NCBI GenBank assembly: GCA_015068545.1
Contig: SVKH01000048.1
Location: 1 to 10,798, forward strand
DNA: 10,798 bases
Source of the DNA: Oscillospiraceae bacterium
Lineage (GTDB): Bacteria; Bacillota; Clostridia; UBA1381
Reading direction: 5' to 3'
The notes under the pieces are model-generated. The model did no database searches and was not told the DNA's origin. It was given only the letters and a program-made list of their open reading frames with translations. The translations under genes were made by a program, and so were the position numbers. Each line of letters begins with the position of its first letter. Positions within the stretch are counted from its first letter, which is position 1. This document shows positions 1 through 4,436 of this stretch, in pieces.

Positions 1-290
1 CGGATGCTGATAGTGAAATAAAATATATTGCACTTCGCAGAGGTCCTTTGGTTCTTGCTCAGGAAAGCAGATTGGGATACAACGTTAACGATCCTGTGAG
101 CATAGCAGTGAAGGATGACGGATACGTTGACGTGGAATTGCCGGAAAAAGATATAGCTCCATATAAGCATATTCTTGAGGTCCTTGTTCCTTTGGCGGAG
201 GGAGGCAAAATGACGGTTACCGATTATGCTTCCGCAGGCAAATTATGGACAGAAGAAAGTAAAATGGCAGCATGGATGTTGACAAAATAA
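1..290 (+). CDS. C-terminal end of a GH127 (DUF1680)-like beta-L-arabinofuranosidase, partial
   Basis: The reading frame is already open at position 3 and runs to a TAA at 288-290, giving about 95 residues of a protein whose start lies outside the window. The visible part includes IALRRGPLVLAQESRLG, which resembles the conserved 'RGPLVLA' segment in the C-terminal beta-sandwich region of GH127/DUF1680 proteins, and ends with a DYASAGK-W-EES tail that also fits that family. Those enzymes release L-arabinofuranose from plant-derived glycans, usually in the cytoplasm. The catalytic region is upstream and cannot be inspected, so activity and substrate are inferred from family memory only. A strong hairpin terminator follows 6 bases after the stop, so this is the last gene of its transcript. 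It appears unrelated to the phage-like genes and the ATP synthase operon that follow. Confidence 0.6.
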   Translation, partial: DADSEIKYIALRRGPLVLAQESRLGYNVNDPVSIAVKDDGYVDVELPEKDIAPYKHILEVLVPLAEGGKMTVTDYASAGKLWTEESKMAAWMLTK

Positions 291-296
291 AATTAA

Positions 297-345
297 AAAC
301 ACCTGATATTTGAACCACTAGTGTCAATATCAGGTGTTTCTTTTG
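297..345. terminator. Strong, probably bidirectional intrinsic terminator
   Basis: A perfect 14-bp stem (AAACACCTGATATT at 297-310 with AATATCAGGTGTTT at 326-339) is followed by CTTTT on the plus strand and, read on the minus strand, by a T-rich stretch (GTTTTTAATT). The 15-nt loop contains the palindrome CACTAGTG (316-323). It can end the GH127-like transcript from the left and any read-through from the leftward repressor gene from the right. Confidence 0.85.
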
Positions 346-406
346 CCCAAAAAATGCACAGACCGCACAAAGCATAAAAATCCTTTTCTTTTGCCCAGCT
401 GTATGC

Positions 407-438
407 GTTTTACTAAAAGGTTCTGGTTTTACTAAAAA
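407..438. repeat. Tandem pair of TTTTACTAAAA boxes
   Basis: GTTTTACTAAAA occurs at 407-418 and again at 426-437, a 19-bp step. The 11-bp core TTTTACTAAAA is nearly its own reverse complement, with one central mismatch. A shorter copy (TTTTACTAAA) lies at 1392-1401 in the repressor intergenic region. The shape would suit protein binding sites, but no promoter or gene is clearly tied to the pair, so the function is unknown. Confidence 0.4.
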
Positions 439-478
439 GTATATTATGCGAGAATGTGTTATTCTATCGGCGCGTCAT

Positions 479-516
479 ATAATGACCGAAAGGCTGATAC
501 AAATAAAGGTCATTAT
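479..516. repeat. 9-bp inverted repeat ATAATGACC/GGTCATTAT
   Basis: ATAATGACC at 479-487 pairs exactly with GGTCATTAT at 508-516 across a 20-nt loop. No T-run follows on either strand, so it is not an obvious terminator. It lies in the 291-609 interval, which holds no convincing gene: only the terminator, the TTTTACTAAAA pair, this repeat and a 7-bp inverted repeat (TCAGGCA 563-569, TGCCTGA 590-596) just past the repressor stop codon. Confidence 0.45.
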
Positions 517-609
517 TTCAAGGATTTTCTTCTCCTAGGATTTTGCTTGCGGTAAAGCCATTTCAGGCAGGCTGTACCGAGTACCCATATGCCTGATTTG
601 TTGGCTGAT

Positions 610-1236
610 TTACAGATGATGTGTCACCGCAACAGCCTTGCCGATGATACAGATGGAGTTAAGGTCAGGACCGGAAAAAATCATAGGATGGTAAGCAGGA
701 TTTTCCGGTTGGAGAATCACCTGATCTTTTTCCGGATAGTAGAAAAACCGCTTTAGTGTAACCTCGCTGCCGTTTAAAACAATCGCCGCAATCTCACCGT
801 TGGACACCATGCTTTGTTCCCTGATGTAGATAGTGTCACCGTCAAAAATTTGTGCATTTATCATGCTGTCACCACGGGCAGTAAGGCAAAAATTCGCCTG
901 AATATCATCGGAAGCGCACTTGTATTCGTCATTACTTTGTATGCAGTCTATTGGCACACCGCAGGCGATATTACCAATCATAGGGAACTCCTTAAGCGAC
1001 AGTCTTTCTATTCCCAGTTCATCGGCGGTTTTTTCGGTGGTGGTATAGCCGAGAAGGTAGTCAATGGAAACGGAAAATAGCGTGGCGATACTCTTTAAAA
1101 TACTGTCATTTTGGGGCATTCTTTGCCCTTGCTCGTACATGCCTATTGTGCTTTTTGAAACCCCGATACATTTTCCAAGCTGTTCCTGACTCATACCCGA
1201 TTCTTTTCGTAATTTCTTCAGAATTTCTCCAAACAT
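610..1236 (-). CDS. LexA/CI-type phage repressor: HTH_XRE domain plus S24 self-cleaving peptidase
   Basis: This 208-aa protein has the two-domain plan of phage CI repressors. Residues 1-62 form an XRE helix-turn-helix (recognition region SQEQLGKCIGVSKSTIGMYE, residues 16-35). Residues 84-204 form an S24/LexA-type domain. The likely self-cleavage bond is Cys92-Gly93 in IACGVP, the catalytic serine is Ser124 in GDSM and the lysine partner is Lys162 in TLKR, so the auto-cleavage machinery looks intact. By family knowledge, activated RecA triggers cleavage after DNA damage and releases repression. The start ATG (1234-1236, minus strand) has a good upstream GAGGAG. The gene is divergent from the 1631-3041 operon. 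Four palindromic operators lie between them, and this protein is the obvious candidate to bind them. It could also be a resident S24 regulator, but the context favours a phage-type immunity repressor. Confidence 0.93.
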   Translation of the reverse strand: MFGEILKKLRKESGMSQEQLGKCIGVSKSTIGMYEQGQRMPQNDSILKSIATLFSVSIDYLLGYTTTEKTADELGIERLSLKEFPMIGNIACGVPIDCIQSNDEYKCASDDIQANFCLTARGDSMINAQIFDGDTIYIREQSMVSNGEIAAIVLNGSEVTLKRFFYYPEKDQVILQPENPAYHPMIFSGPDLNSICIIGKAVAVTHHL

Positions 1237-1295
1237 ATCAAAATCTCCTCACATTTTTCGACTAATTTTCCCTCTAAATTTCCTTCTTCACCACC

Positions 1296-1324
1296 ATCGT
1301 ACAATTTTCAGCAAGTTTTGTCAA
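1296..1324 (-). promoter_or_regulatory. Probable promoter of the repressor gene
   Basis: On the minus strand TTGACA (1324-1319) and TACGAT (1301-1296) are separated by exactly 17 bp, giving a predicted start near 1289 and a leader of about 50 nt before the ATG at 1236. The nearest operator copy is centred about 50 bp upstream of the predicted start, outside the core promoter, so the repressor might stimulate or leave unaffected its own synthesis there. Confidence 0.6.
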
Positions 1325-1331
1325 CGGTAAA

Positions 1332-1376
1332 ACCACAAATTGTGGTGTAAATTCTACAAAAGCCACGAAATGTGAA
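1332..1376. promoter_or_regulatory. Operator copies 1 and 2 for the S24 repressor
   Basis: Copy 1 (1332-1346) reads ACCACAAATTGTGGT, a 15-bp palindrome perfect apart from its central base. Copy 2 (1362-1376) reads GCCACGAAATGTGAA. Their centres are 30 bp apart, close to three helical turns. Both fit the motif CCAC-N5-GTGG shared with copies 3 and 4. Assignment to the adjacent repressor is inferred from position and symmetry. Confidence 0.75.
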
Positions 1377-1425
1377 GAAAAATTTGTATTATTTTACTAA
1401 ATTTATAAAATTTCTCCGTATAATC

Positions 1426-1453
1426 TTGACAATCCCACAGAACGTGGTATAAT
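1426..1453 (+). promoter_or_regulatory. Strong sigma-A promoter of the rightward replication operon
   Basis: A perfect TTGACA (1426-1431) and a perfect TATAAT (1448-1453) lie 16 bp apart, so transcription should start near 1460 and run toward the genes at 1631-3041. Operator copy 3 fills the spacer and touches the -10 box, while copy 4 covers the expected start region, so repressor binding would block RNA polymerase. The transcript has a leader of about 170 nt in which I see no recognisable riboswitch. Confidence 0.85.
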
Positions 1454-1480
1454 AGTAACAGTTATACCACATTTCGTGGA
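1434..1480. promoter_or_regulatory. Operator copies 3 and 4 overlapping the rightward promoter
   Basis: Copy 3 (1434-1448) reads CCCACAGAACGTGGT and sits between the -35 and -10 boxes. Copy 4 (1466-1480) reads ACCACATTTCGTGGA; its reverse complement TCCACGAAATGTGGT closely matches copy 2. The centres are 32 bp apart, and copies 2 and 3 are 72 bp apart, so all four are near whole-turn spacing, compatible with cooperative binding. Confidence 0.8.
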
Positions 1481-1630
1481 AGATGGAACAGAGGCAAGCC
1501 CGTTTAATTATATGAAATATAGGGGTTTTGTGTAATTTGTGGCGGATGCCTGTACCTGACAAGGCGGCGTTTTTCTGCAATCGCTCGGAAGAAAATGCAG
1601 AATATCACATTTTTTTTCAAGGGGGTATTG

Positions 1631-1816
1631 ATGAACAGTTTTGAAAACATTATAGTATCCGAAAAGTGTCGCACAATGAACTATGGTATGGACGCAAAAT
1701 GGGATAAACCCCGTCAATGTCCTGTTTGCGGCAGTACCTGCCAGGACTATCTCCTGCGAAACTCATGCGGAGATATTGTGGGCTGCGACAATTGCATTAC
1801 CAAGTTTTACAGTTAG
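1631..1816 (+). CDS. Small zinc-ribbon protein, first gene of the phage-like operon
   Basis: This 61-aa protein has a clear zinc-binding pattern: CPVC at residues 30-33 and CDNC at 52-55, with further cysteines at 13, 37 and 46. The spacing is that of a treble-clef or rubredoxin-like ribbon, so it probably binds one Zn2+. I do not recognise a specific family or function. Similar small ribbon proteins are common among early genes of Firmicutes phages and conjugative elements, where they may contact DNA or protein. I chose the ATG at 1631 because AAGGGGG (1619-1625) sits at a suitable distance. An in-frame ATG at 1595 would add 12 residues but has only a weak GGAAG upstream. The replication gene begins 18 nt after its stop, so the two are co-transcribed from the operator-controlled promoter. 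Confidence 0.75.
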   Translation: MNSFENIIVSEKCRTMNYGMDAKWDKPRQCPVCGSTCQDYLLRNSCGDIVGCDNCITKFYS

Positions 1817-1834
1817 AAAAAGAGGTGAGCAAAT

Positions 1835-2647
1835 TTGGAGGAATCAAGGTTATTTAAGGGGTTTACCAAGGTACCAAATCATCTTTTGAACACCGTTATG
1901 AAATGTCAGTTTTCCGGAGTGGAGCTTAAGTTGATTCTTGCTATTTGGCGGTACACCAACGGATTTTCCCGAGATAGTGCCGAGCTATCCTTGAACTTTT
2001 TGGCAGGGGAAATAGGTAGCTGTGCAAGGGTAGTATCTCGCCAGATGAAAAGGCTTATTGATATGAATGTTGTACAGGTTCGTTATGTGAATCAAAAGGG
2101 AGTTCGGTCTTATGCGATAAATGATAATGTAGAAAGCTGGCAAACTCAAAAAAAGCCTGCAGCCAATAATGCAGCAAATCATGACCAAATGGTCTGGGGT
2201 GGTACCGACCAAACGGTCATCCCTGCTATCAACCAAATGGTCAGGGGGACCCCGACTAAATGGTCGGGTGAACTATCAACCAAATGGTCATCCAATAAAG
2301 ATAATATAAATATAATATTATATAAAAAAATAAAAGAAAGAGTATTTTTACCTGAAAAACTTGACCAAGCTTTTGAGAAATGGTTAGAGTATAAAACCGA
2401 AAGAGGTGACAAATACGGAGAGATACCTCTTACTACTTTAGTGGCAACGGTAAAGGAAAAGGCGAAGTATTCAGGTGAAGACGAAGTGATACGAGTAATA
2501 GATGAATGTATAGCGTCAAATTACAAAAACATAATCTGGGAGAAGCTGAGAAAGCAGGAGAGCAAAAGGGATTTGGCAGGAGAGTTTTTGGCAGATTATG
2601 ACCATCAGACGCTGGAAAGGATGTCACGTGGGAAGAGAAATGACTAA
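1835..2647 (+). CDS. Phage replication protein O-like initiator, containing an internal origin
   Basis: The N-terminal ~95 residues of this 270-aa protein match the winged-helix plan of phage replication protein O: FKGFTKVPNHLLN (8-20), then ELKLILAIWRYTNGF (30-44) and a helix-turn-helix around LAGEIGSCARVVSRQMKRL (56-74). Such proteins bind origin iterons and recruit the host helicase or its loader. Residues ~100-165 form a low-complexity linker encoded by the iteron array and an AT-rich tract. Residues ~168-250 are a charged helical domain that may contact the helicase machinery; that role is inferred. The start is TTG at 1835, preceded by AGAGGTGAG; no ATG fits as well. The gene follows the zinc-ribbon gene by 18 nt and overlaps the next gene by 8 nt. 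The gene is intact, with no frameshift seen. Confidence 0.85.
   Translation: MEESRLFKGFTKVPNHLLNTVMKCQFSGVELKLILAIWRYTNGFSRDSAELSLNFLAGEIGSCARVVSRQMKRLIDMNVVQVRYVNQKGVRSYAINDNVESWQTQKKPAANNAANHDQMVWGGTDQTVIPAINQMVRGTPTKWSGELSTKWSSNKDNINIILYKKIKERVFLPEKLDQAFEKWLEYKTERGDKYGEIPLTTLVATVKEKAKYSGEDEVIRVIDECIASNYKNIIWEKLRKQESKRDLAGEFLADYDHQTLERMSRGKRND
2183..2350 (+). other. Predicted lambda-type replication origin: five iterons plus AT-rich unwinding region
   Basis: Five copies of a 12-bp element (consensus GACCAAATGGTC) start at 2183, 2207, 2231, 2254 and 2278, so the steps are 24, 24, 23 and 24 bp. Each has GACC/GGTC-type half symmetry. Directly after the last copy, 2293-2340 is nearly pure A and T, as expected of a duplex unwinding element. 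Iterons plus AT-rich DNA inside the initiator gene is the organisation of the lambda O gene. The 23-bp step shifts the codon frame: copies 1-3 encode D/N-Q-M/T-V, copies 4-5 encode T-K-W-S. The DNA repeat is therefore what is conserved, not a peptide repeat. Origin function is inferred. Confidence 0.8.
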
Positions 2648-3041
2648 CGAGATGTTGTGCGAGGCATTCTATTTGGAGAAGGAGATAGAACAGTGGAAAA
2701 AGGAGCTGGAAAAGCTTAAAAGTGCCTCGCTGACACCGCAATTATCTATGGAAAACACAACCGTAAAGGGAGGTAAGATAAAGGATTCCACAGGGGATTT
2801 GGCAAGCGAAATAGCAGATCTGGAACGGAAAATAAGGAAAGAGGTATACCGACTTATCAGGCTAAAAAACCGCATAGCAGAGTACATAATGGGTATAGAG
2901 GATTCCCAGACCAGACTAATATTCCACATGAGGGTGTACGACCTGATGACATGGAATGACATTGCCGACAAAATTGGCGGGATGAACTCTGAGGATTCGG
3001 TAAAAAAGAGATACTATCGCTATCTCAAGAAGACGTCGTAA
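2640..3041 (+). CDS. DUF1492/ArpU-like phage transcription regulator (sigma-70 region 4-like)
   Basis: This 133-aa protein has two charged helical, probably coiled-coil segments (about residues 7-27 and 47-72) and a C-terminal helix-turn-helix. The segment from about residue 78, with IEDSQTRLIFHMRVYDLMTWNDIADKIG followed by a helix ending RYYRYLKK, fits the 'IeD...R.i...RY..glsW.eIA..lg' pattern of DUF1492 and ArpU-type proteins. These resemble sigma-70 region 4 and are thought to control late or packaging genes in Firmicutes phages. I chose the ATG at 2640, which overlaps the end of the initiator gene and follows GGAAGAG. An in-frame ATG at 2598 would add 14 residues but lies deep inside the upstream gene. 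In phages, terminase genes usually follow; here a terminator does, so its natural target appears to be missing. Confidence 0.75.
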   Translation: MTNEMLCEAFYLEKEIEQWKKELEKLKSASLTPQLSMENTTVKGGKIKDSTGDLASEIADLERKIRKEVYRLIRLKNRIAEYIMGIEDSQTRLIFHMRVYDLMTWNDIADKIGGMNSEDSVKKRYYRYLKKTS

Positions 3042-3062
3042 TTTTTGGGCTAATTTGCTGTC

Positions 3063-3114
3063 AGTCCCATGCGTAAATGCCGGTGTTGCACCGCTTTCGG
3101 GACTATATTTTTTT
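3063..3114 (+). terminator. Branched terminator of the phage-like operon
   Basis: An outer stem AGTCCC (3063-3068)/GGGACT (3099-3104) is followed by TA-TATTTTTTT, with seven T at 3108-3114. Inside it are a clear hairpin CGGTG-TTG-CACCG (3081-3093) and a possible short one, GCG-TAAA-TGC (3071-3080), so it may fold as a three-way junction. It lies 21 nt after the stop codon of the DUF1492-like gene. Confidence 0.75.
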
Positions 3115-3122
3115 GAATAATT

Positions 3123-3151
3123 TTGGCAATCTTCCGTAATTTTCATATAAT
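3123..3151 (+). promoter_or_regulatory. Sigma-A promoter for the 57-aa protein gene
   Basis: TTGGCA (3123-3128) and a perfect TATAAT (3146-3151) are 17 bp apart. Transcription should begin near 3158, leaving a leader of about 120 nt before the ATG at 3280. The leader is A-rich and has one short possible hairpin (ACCTG/CAGGT around 3205-3228). I do not recognise a riboswitch in it. Confidence 0.75.
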
Positions 3152-3279
3152 ATACTAAGTCGTAAATGGAAAAAATACAAAAAAGCTAATTATAAGTTTC
3201 CGACCTGAGGGAATAGGAAAACAGGTTTTAAAGTATTGAAAATTTAGTGATTTTAGCATAATGAAAAGGAGGATGGCAA

Positions 3280-3453
3280 ATGTCAAAAGAACCAAAAATC
3301 CATTTTGATTTAGACCTAATTGATCAGGAATGCGGTGTGGCATCTGCAAACGAATGCACAGGACTGGTGCAGATACCGCCGGAGAATGAATGGGAGGATG
3401 AATCCTACAATCAAATCTATAAGCTTTCGGGAGTGGACAAAAAGAAAAAGTAG
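3280..3453 (+). CDS. Unrecognised small acidic protein (57 aa)
   Basis: I do not recognise this protein. The ATG at 3280 is preceded by AAAAGGAGG at ideal spacing, the gene has its own consensus promoter 130 bp upstream and a terminator 8 nt downstream, so expression looks deliberate. The protein is 57 aa, with no signal peptide or membrane segment. It starts MSKEPKIHFDLDLIDQ, has two cysteines (18 and 26) in an EC-G...EC-G pattern, an acidic middle (PPENEWEDESYNQIYKL) and a basic KKKK end. Two cysteines alone do not make a clear metal site. Its separate promoter and terminator suggest that it does not belong to the phage-like operon and may be a resident gene or cargo. Confidence 0.7.
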   Translation: MSKEPKIHFDLDLIDQECGVASANECTGLVQIPPENEWEDESYNQIYKLSGVDKKKK

Positions 3454-3460
3454 GAAATCA

Positions 3461-3502
3461 AGCAGGACTATTCCGGTGATAATCCGGAAGGTTCTGTTTT
3501 TT
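3461..3502 (+). terminator. Intrinsic terminator after the 57-aa protein gene
   Basis: The upper stem TTCCGG (3471-3476)/CCGGAA (3484-3489) has a 7-nt loop. The lower stem CAGGAC (3463-3468)/GTTCTG (3491-3496) includes one G-T pair. A run of six T (3497-3502) follows directly. This is a textbook factor-independent terminator on the plus strand. Confidence 0.85.
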
Positions 3503-3690
3503 AATGAATTTAACGGAGTTAAATTCAATGAATTGCCTTGAGGCATGAATTAAAATCTGCGATTTCATGAATTGAGCCGTTGGCTCATGAATTGCACTAT
3601 GTGCATAAAAAGGCGATTCAAATCATGGAGCGAAAGCGAGAAATCATGGAGGAATCCAAATCATGACAACGCAGTTGTCAATTCATCAAT
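3503..3690. repeat. Array of small hairpins spaced by ATGAATT words
   Basis: There is no gene here. Successive small hairpins are 3505-3527 (10-bp stem, loop GGA), 3534-3545 (TGCCT/AGGCA), 3553-3565 (AAATC/GATTT, loop TGC), 3573-3587 (TGAGCC/GGCTCA, loop GTT), 3593-3605 (TGCAC/GTGCA, loop TAT) and 3664-3680 (TGACAAC/GTTGTCA, loop GCA). The word ATGAATT begins at 3504, 3528, 3545, 3567 and 3587, and appears inverted near 3680-3685. AAATCATG occurs at 3620, 3641 and 3658. Stem sequences differ but each arm is matched by its partner, so structure rather than sequence is kept. The element type is unknown. Confidence 0.7.
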
Positions 3691-3711
3691 TAGCTTTGGG
3701 TATAGTGTTTG

Positions 3712-3772
3712 GTTAAAAAGTGCTACGTCCCCAAAATGAATAGTTAAAAAGTGCTACGTCCCCATTTTGGGG
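3712..3772. repeat. 21-bp direct repeat with overlapping inverted repeat
   Basis: A 21-bp sequence beginning GTTAAAAAGTGC and ending TACGTCCCC is present identically at 3712-3732 and 3743-3763, a 31-bp step. The bases just after the two copies form an inverted repeat: CCCCAAAATG (3729-3738) with CATTTTGGGG (3763-3772). The arrangement is suggestive of a transposon end or protein binding site, but no transposase lies nearby and I cannot assign it. From here to the ATP synthase promoter I see nothing else but promoter-like AT-rich DNA. Confidence 0.65.
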
Positions 3773-3802
3773 GCGAATGGGGAGAGAGTGAATGTGAAAA
3801 AT

Positions 3803-3831
3803 TTGACGATTATGTATAAGGTATATAAATA
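3803..3831 (+). promoter_or_regulatory. Possible distal promoter upstream of the ATP synthase operon
   Basis: TTGACG (3803-3808) is followed after 17 bp by TAAATA (3826-3831); a better-looking TATAAA (3824-3829) overlaps it but at only 15 bp. This is a weak call and could be chance in AT-rich DNA. Confidence 0.3.
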
Positions 3832-3925
3832 ATGACCAAAAAGTTGTGGTATAGGGAGAAAAAAATGTAAATATTTCACAAATCTGTTGTATTATTCCTT
3901 TGGGTATGGTACACTGAGGGCAATA

Positions 3926-3934
3926 TGATATAAT
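3926..3934 (+). promoter_or_regulatory. Extended -10 promoter of the ATP synthase operon
   Basis: TGATATAAT at 3926-3934 is a perfect extended -10 element (TGn plus TATAAT). The -35 region is poor, with TGGTAC at 3907-3912 the closest candidate at 16 bp, as is common for extended -10 promoters. Transcription would begin near 3941, about 94 nt before atpI. A small AT-rich hairpin (3962-3980) lies in the leader. Confidence 0.65.
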
Positions 3935-4034
3935 CAGGGGAGAATGTTTTGGATGTAAATAAAATTATGGAGAATAATTTGTAATTTTCATGCAAAACCT
4001 AGAATATAAAGCCAATTTGCCAAAGGAGAGAGCT

Positions 4035-4436
4035 ATGATAAAAGCGGACAAAACTGTGCGCAAAGAGACAAAATACATCGGGCTGTGGTGTGGTGTGCTG
4101 AGCATCATACTGCAAGGCGTTTTCATCATACTAAATAAATGGGACTACACCGTTTTACTGGGGAATTTGCTCTCCTTTGCGGTGGCGGTGCTAAACTTCT
4201 ACTTTATGGGACTTTCGGTACAGAAGGCTTTGGCGGCAGGTGAGAGTGACGCACCAAAGATAATGAAAGCATCCCAAAGCCTTAGAAACATGGCAATGTT
4301 CCTTATATGCGGAGCAGGAGTGCTTTTACCCTACTTCAATACAGTTGCGGTACTGGTGCCCATATTCTTCCCTAGAATTGCTGTGGCATTCAGGGGATTT
4401 TTCAAAGAGGAAAAGGAAGTGACGGAAGTTGAATAA
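4035..4436 (+). CDS. atpI: ATP synthase subunit I (AtpI-like membrane protein)
   Basis: This 133-aa protein has four hydrophobic segments (about residues 14-33, 37-60, 84-101 and 103-119) and short charged ends, the form of ATP synthase subunit I. It sits directly before the a-subunit gene, as atpI does in most bacterial operons. AtpI proteins help assemble the c-ring in the membrane and have also been linked to cation supply; they are not part of the mature enzyme. Sequence conservation in the family is low, so the call rests on topology and position. I chose ATG 4035 because AAAGGAG (4022-4028) precedes it at good spacing. An in-frame ATG at 3990 would add 15 residues without any ribosome binding site. 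The next gene begins before this one ends (8-bp overlap), suggesting coupled translation. Confidence 0.8.
   Translation: MIKADKTVRKETKYIGLWCGVLSIILQGVFIILNKWDYTVLLGNLLSFAVAVLNFYFMGLSVQKALAAGESDAPKIMKASQSLRNMAMFLICGAGVLLPYFNTVAVLVPIFFPRIAVAFRGFFKEEKEVTEVE

Noticed and set aside
446..538. Possible 30-aa peptide starting at ATG 446.
   Set aside because: No ribosome binding site, no recognisable sequence, and it spans an inverted repeat.
814..1080. Plus-strand 88-aa reading frame inside the repressor gene.
   Set aside because: It is antisense to a clear repressor with intact motifs, has no ribosome binding site and resembles nothing.
1573..1617. Attenuator in the leader of the rightward operon: hairpin TTCTGCA/TGCAGAA followed by a run of eight T.
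   Set aside because: The T-run starts 7 nt after the stem and the stem is weak, so termination there is doubtful.
3158..3279. Riboswitch in the leader of the 57-aa gene.
   Set aside because: Only one 5-bp stem is apparent and no known riboswitch core is recognisable.
3320..3541. 73-aa plus-strand reading frame across the 57-aa gene, its terminator and the hairpin array.
   Set aside because: It runs out of frame through a terminator and the repeats and lacks a ribosome binding site. The 57-aa frame at 3280 has the ideal one.
3503..3690. CRISPR array.
   Set aside because: The repeated word is only 7-9 bp, the interval is 17-24 bp and consists of self-complementary stems, there are no unique spacers of ~30 bp and no cas genes.
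479..3837. ATAATGACC at 479-487 and 3829-3837 as attachment-site direct repeats bounding the mobile-looking region.
   Set aside because: Only 9 bp are identical, no integrase is present, the second copy lies beyond the unrelated 57-aa gene, and a match of this length is easily due to chance in AT-rich DNA.
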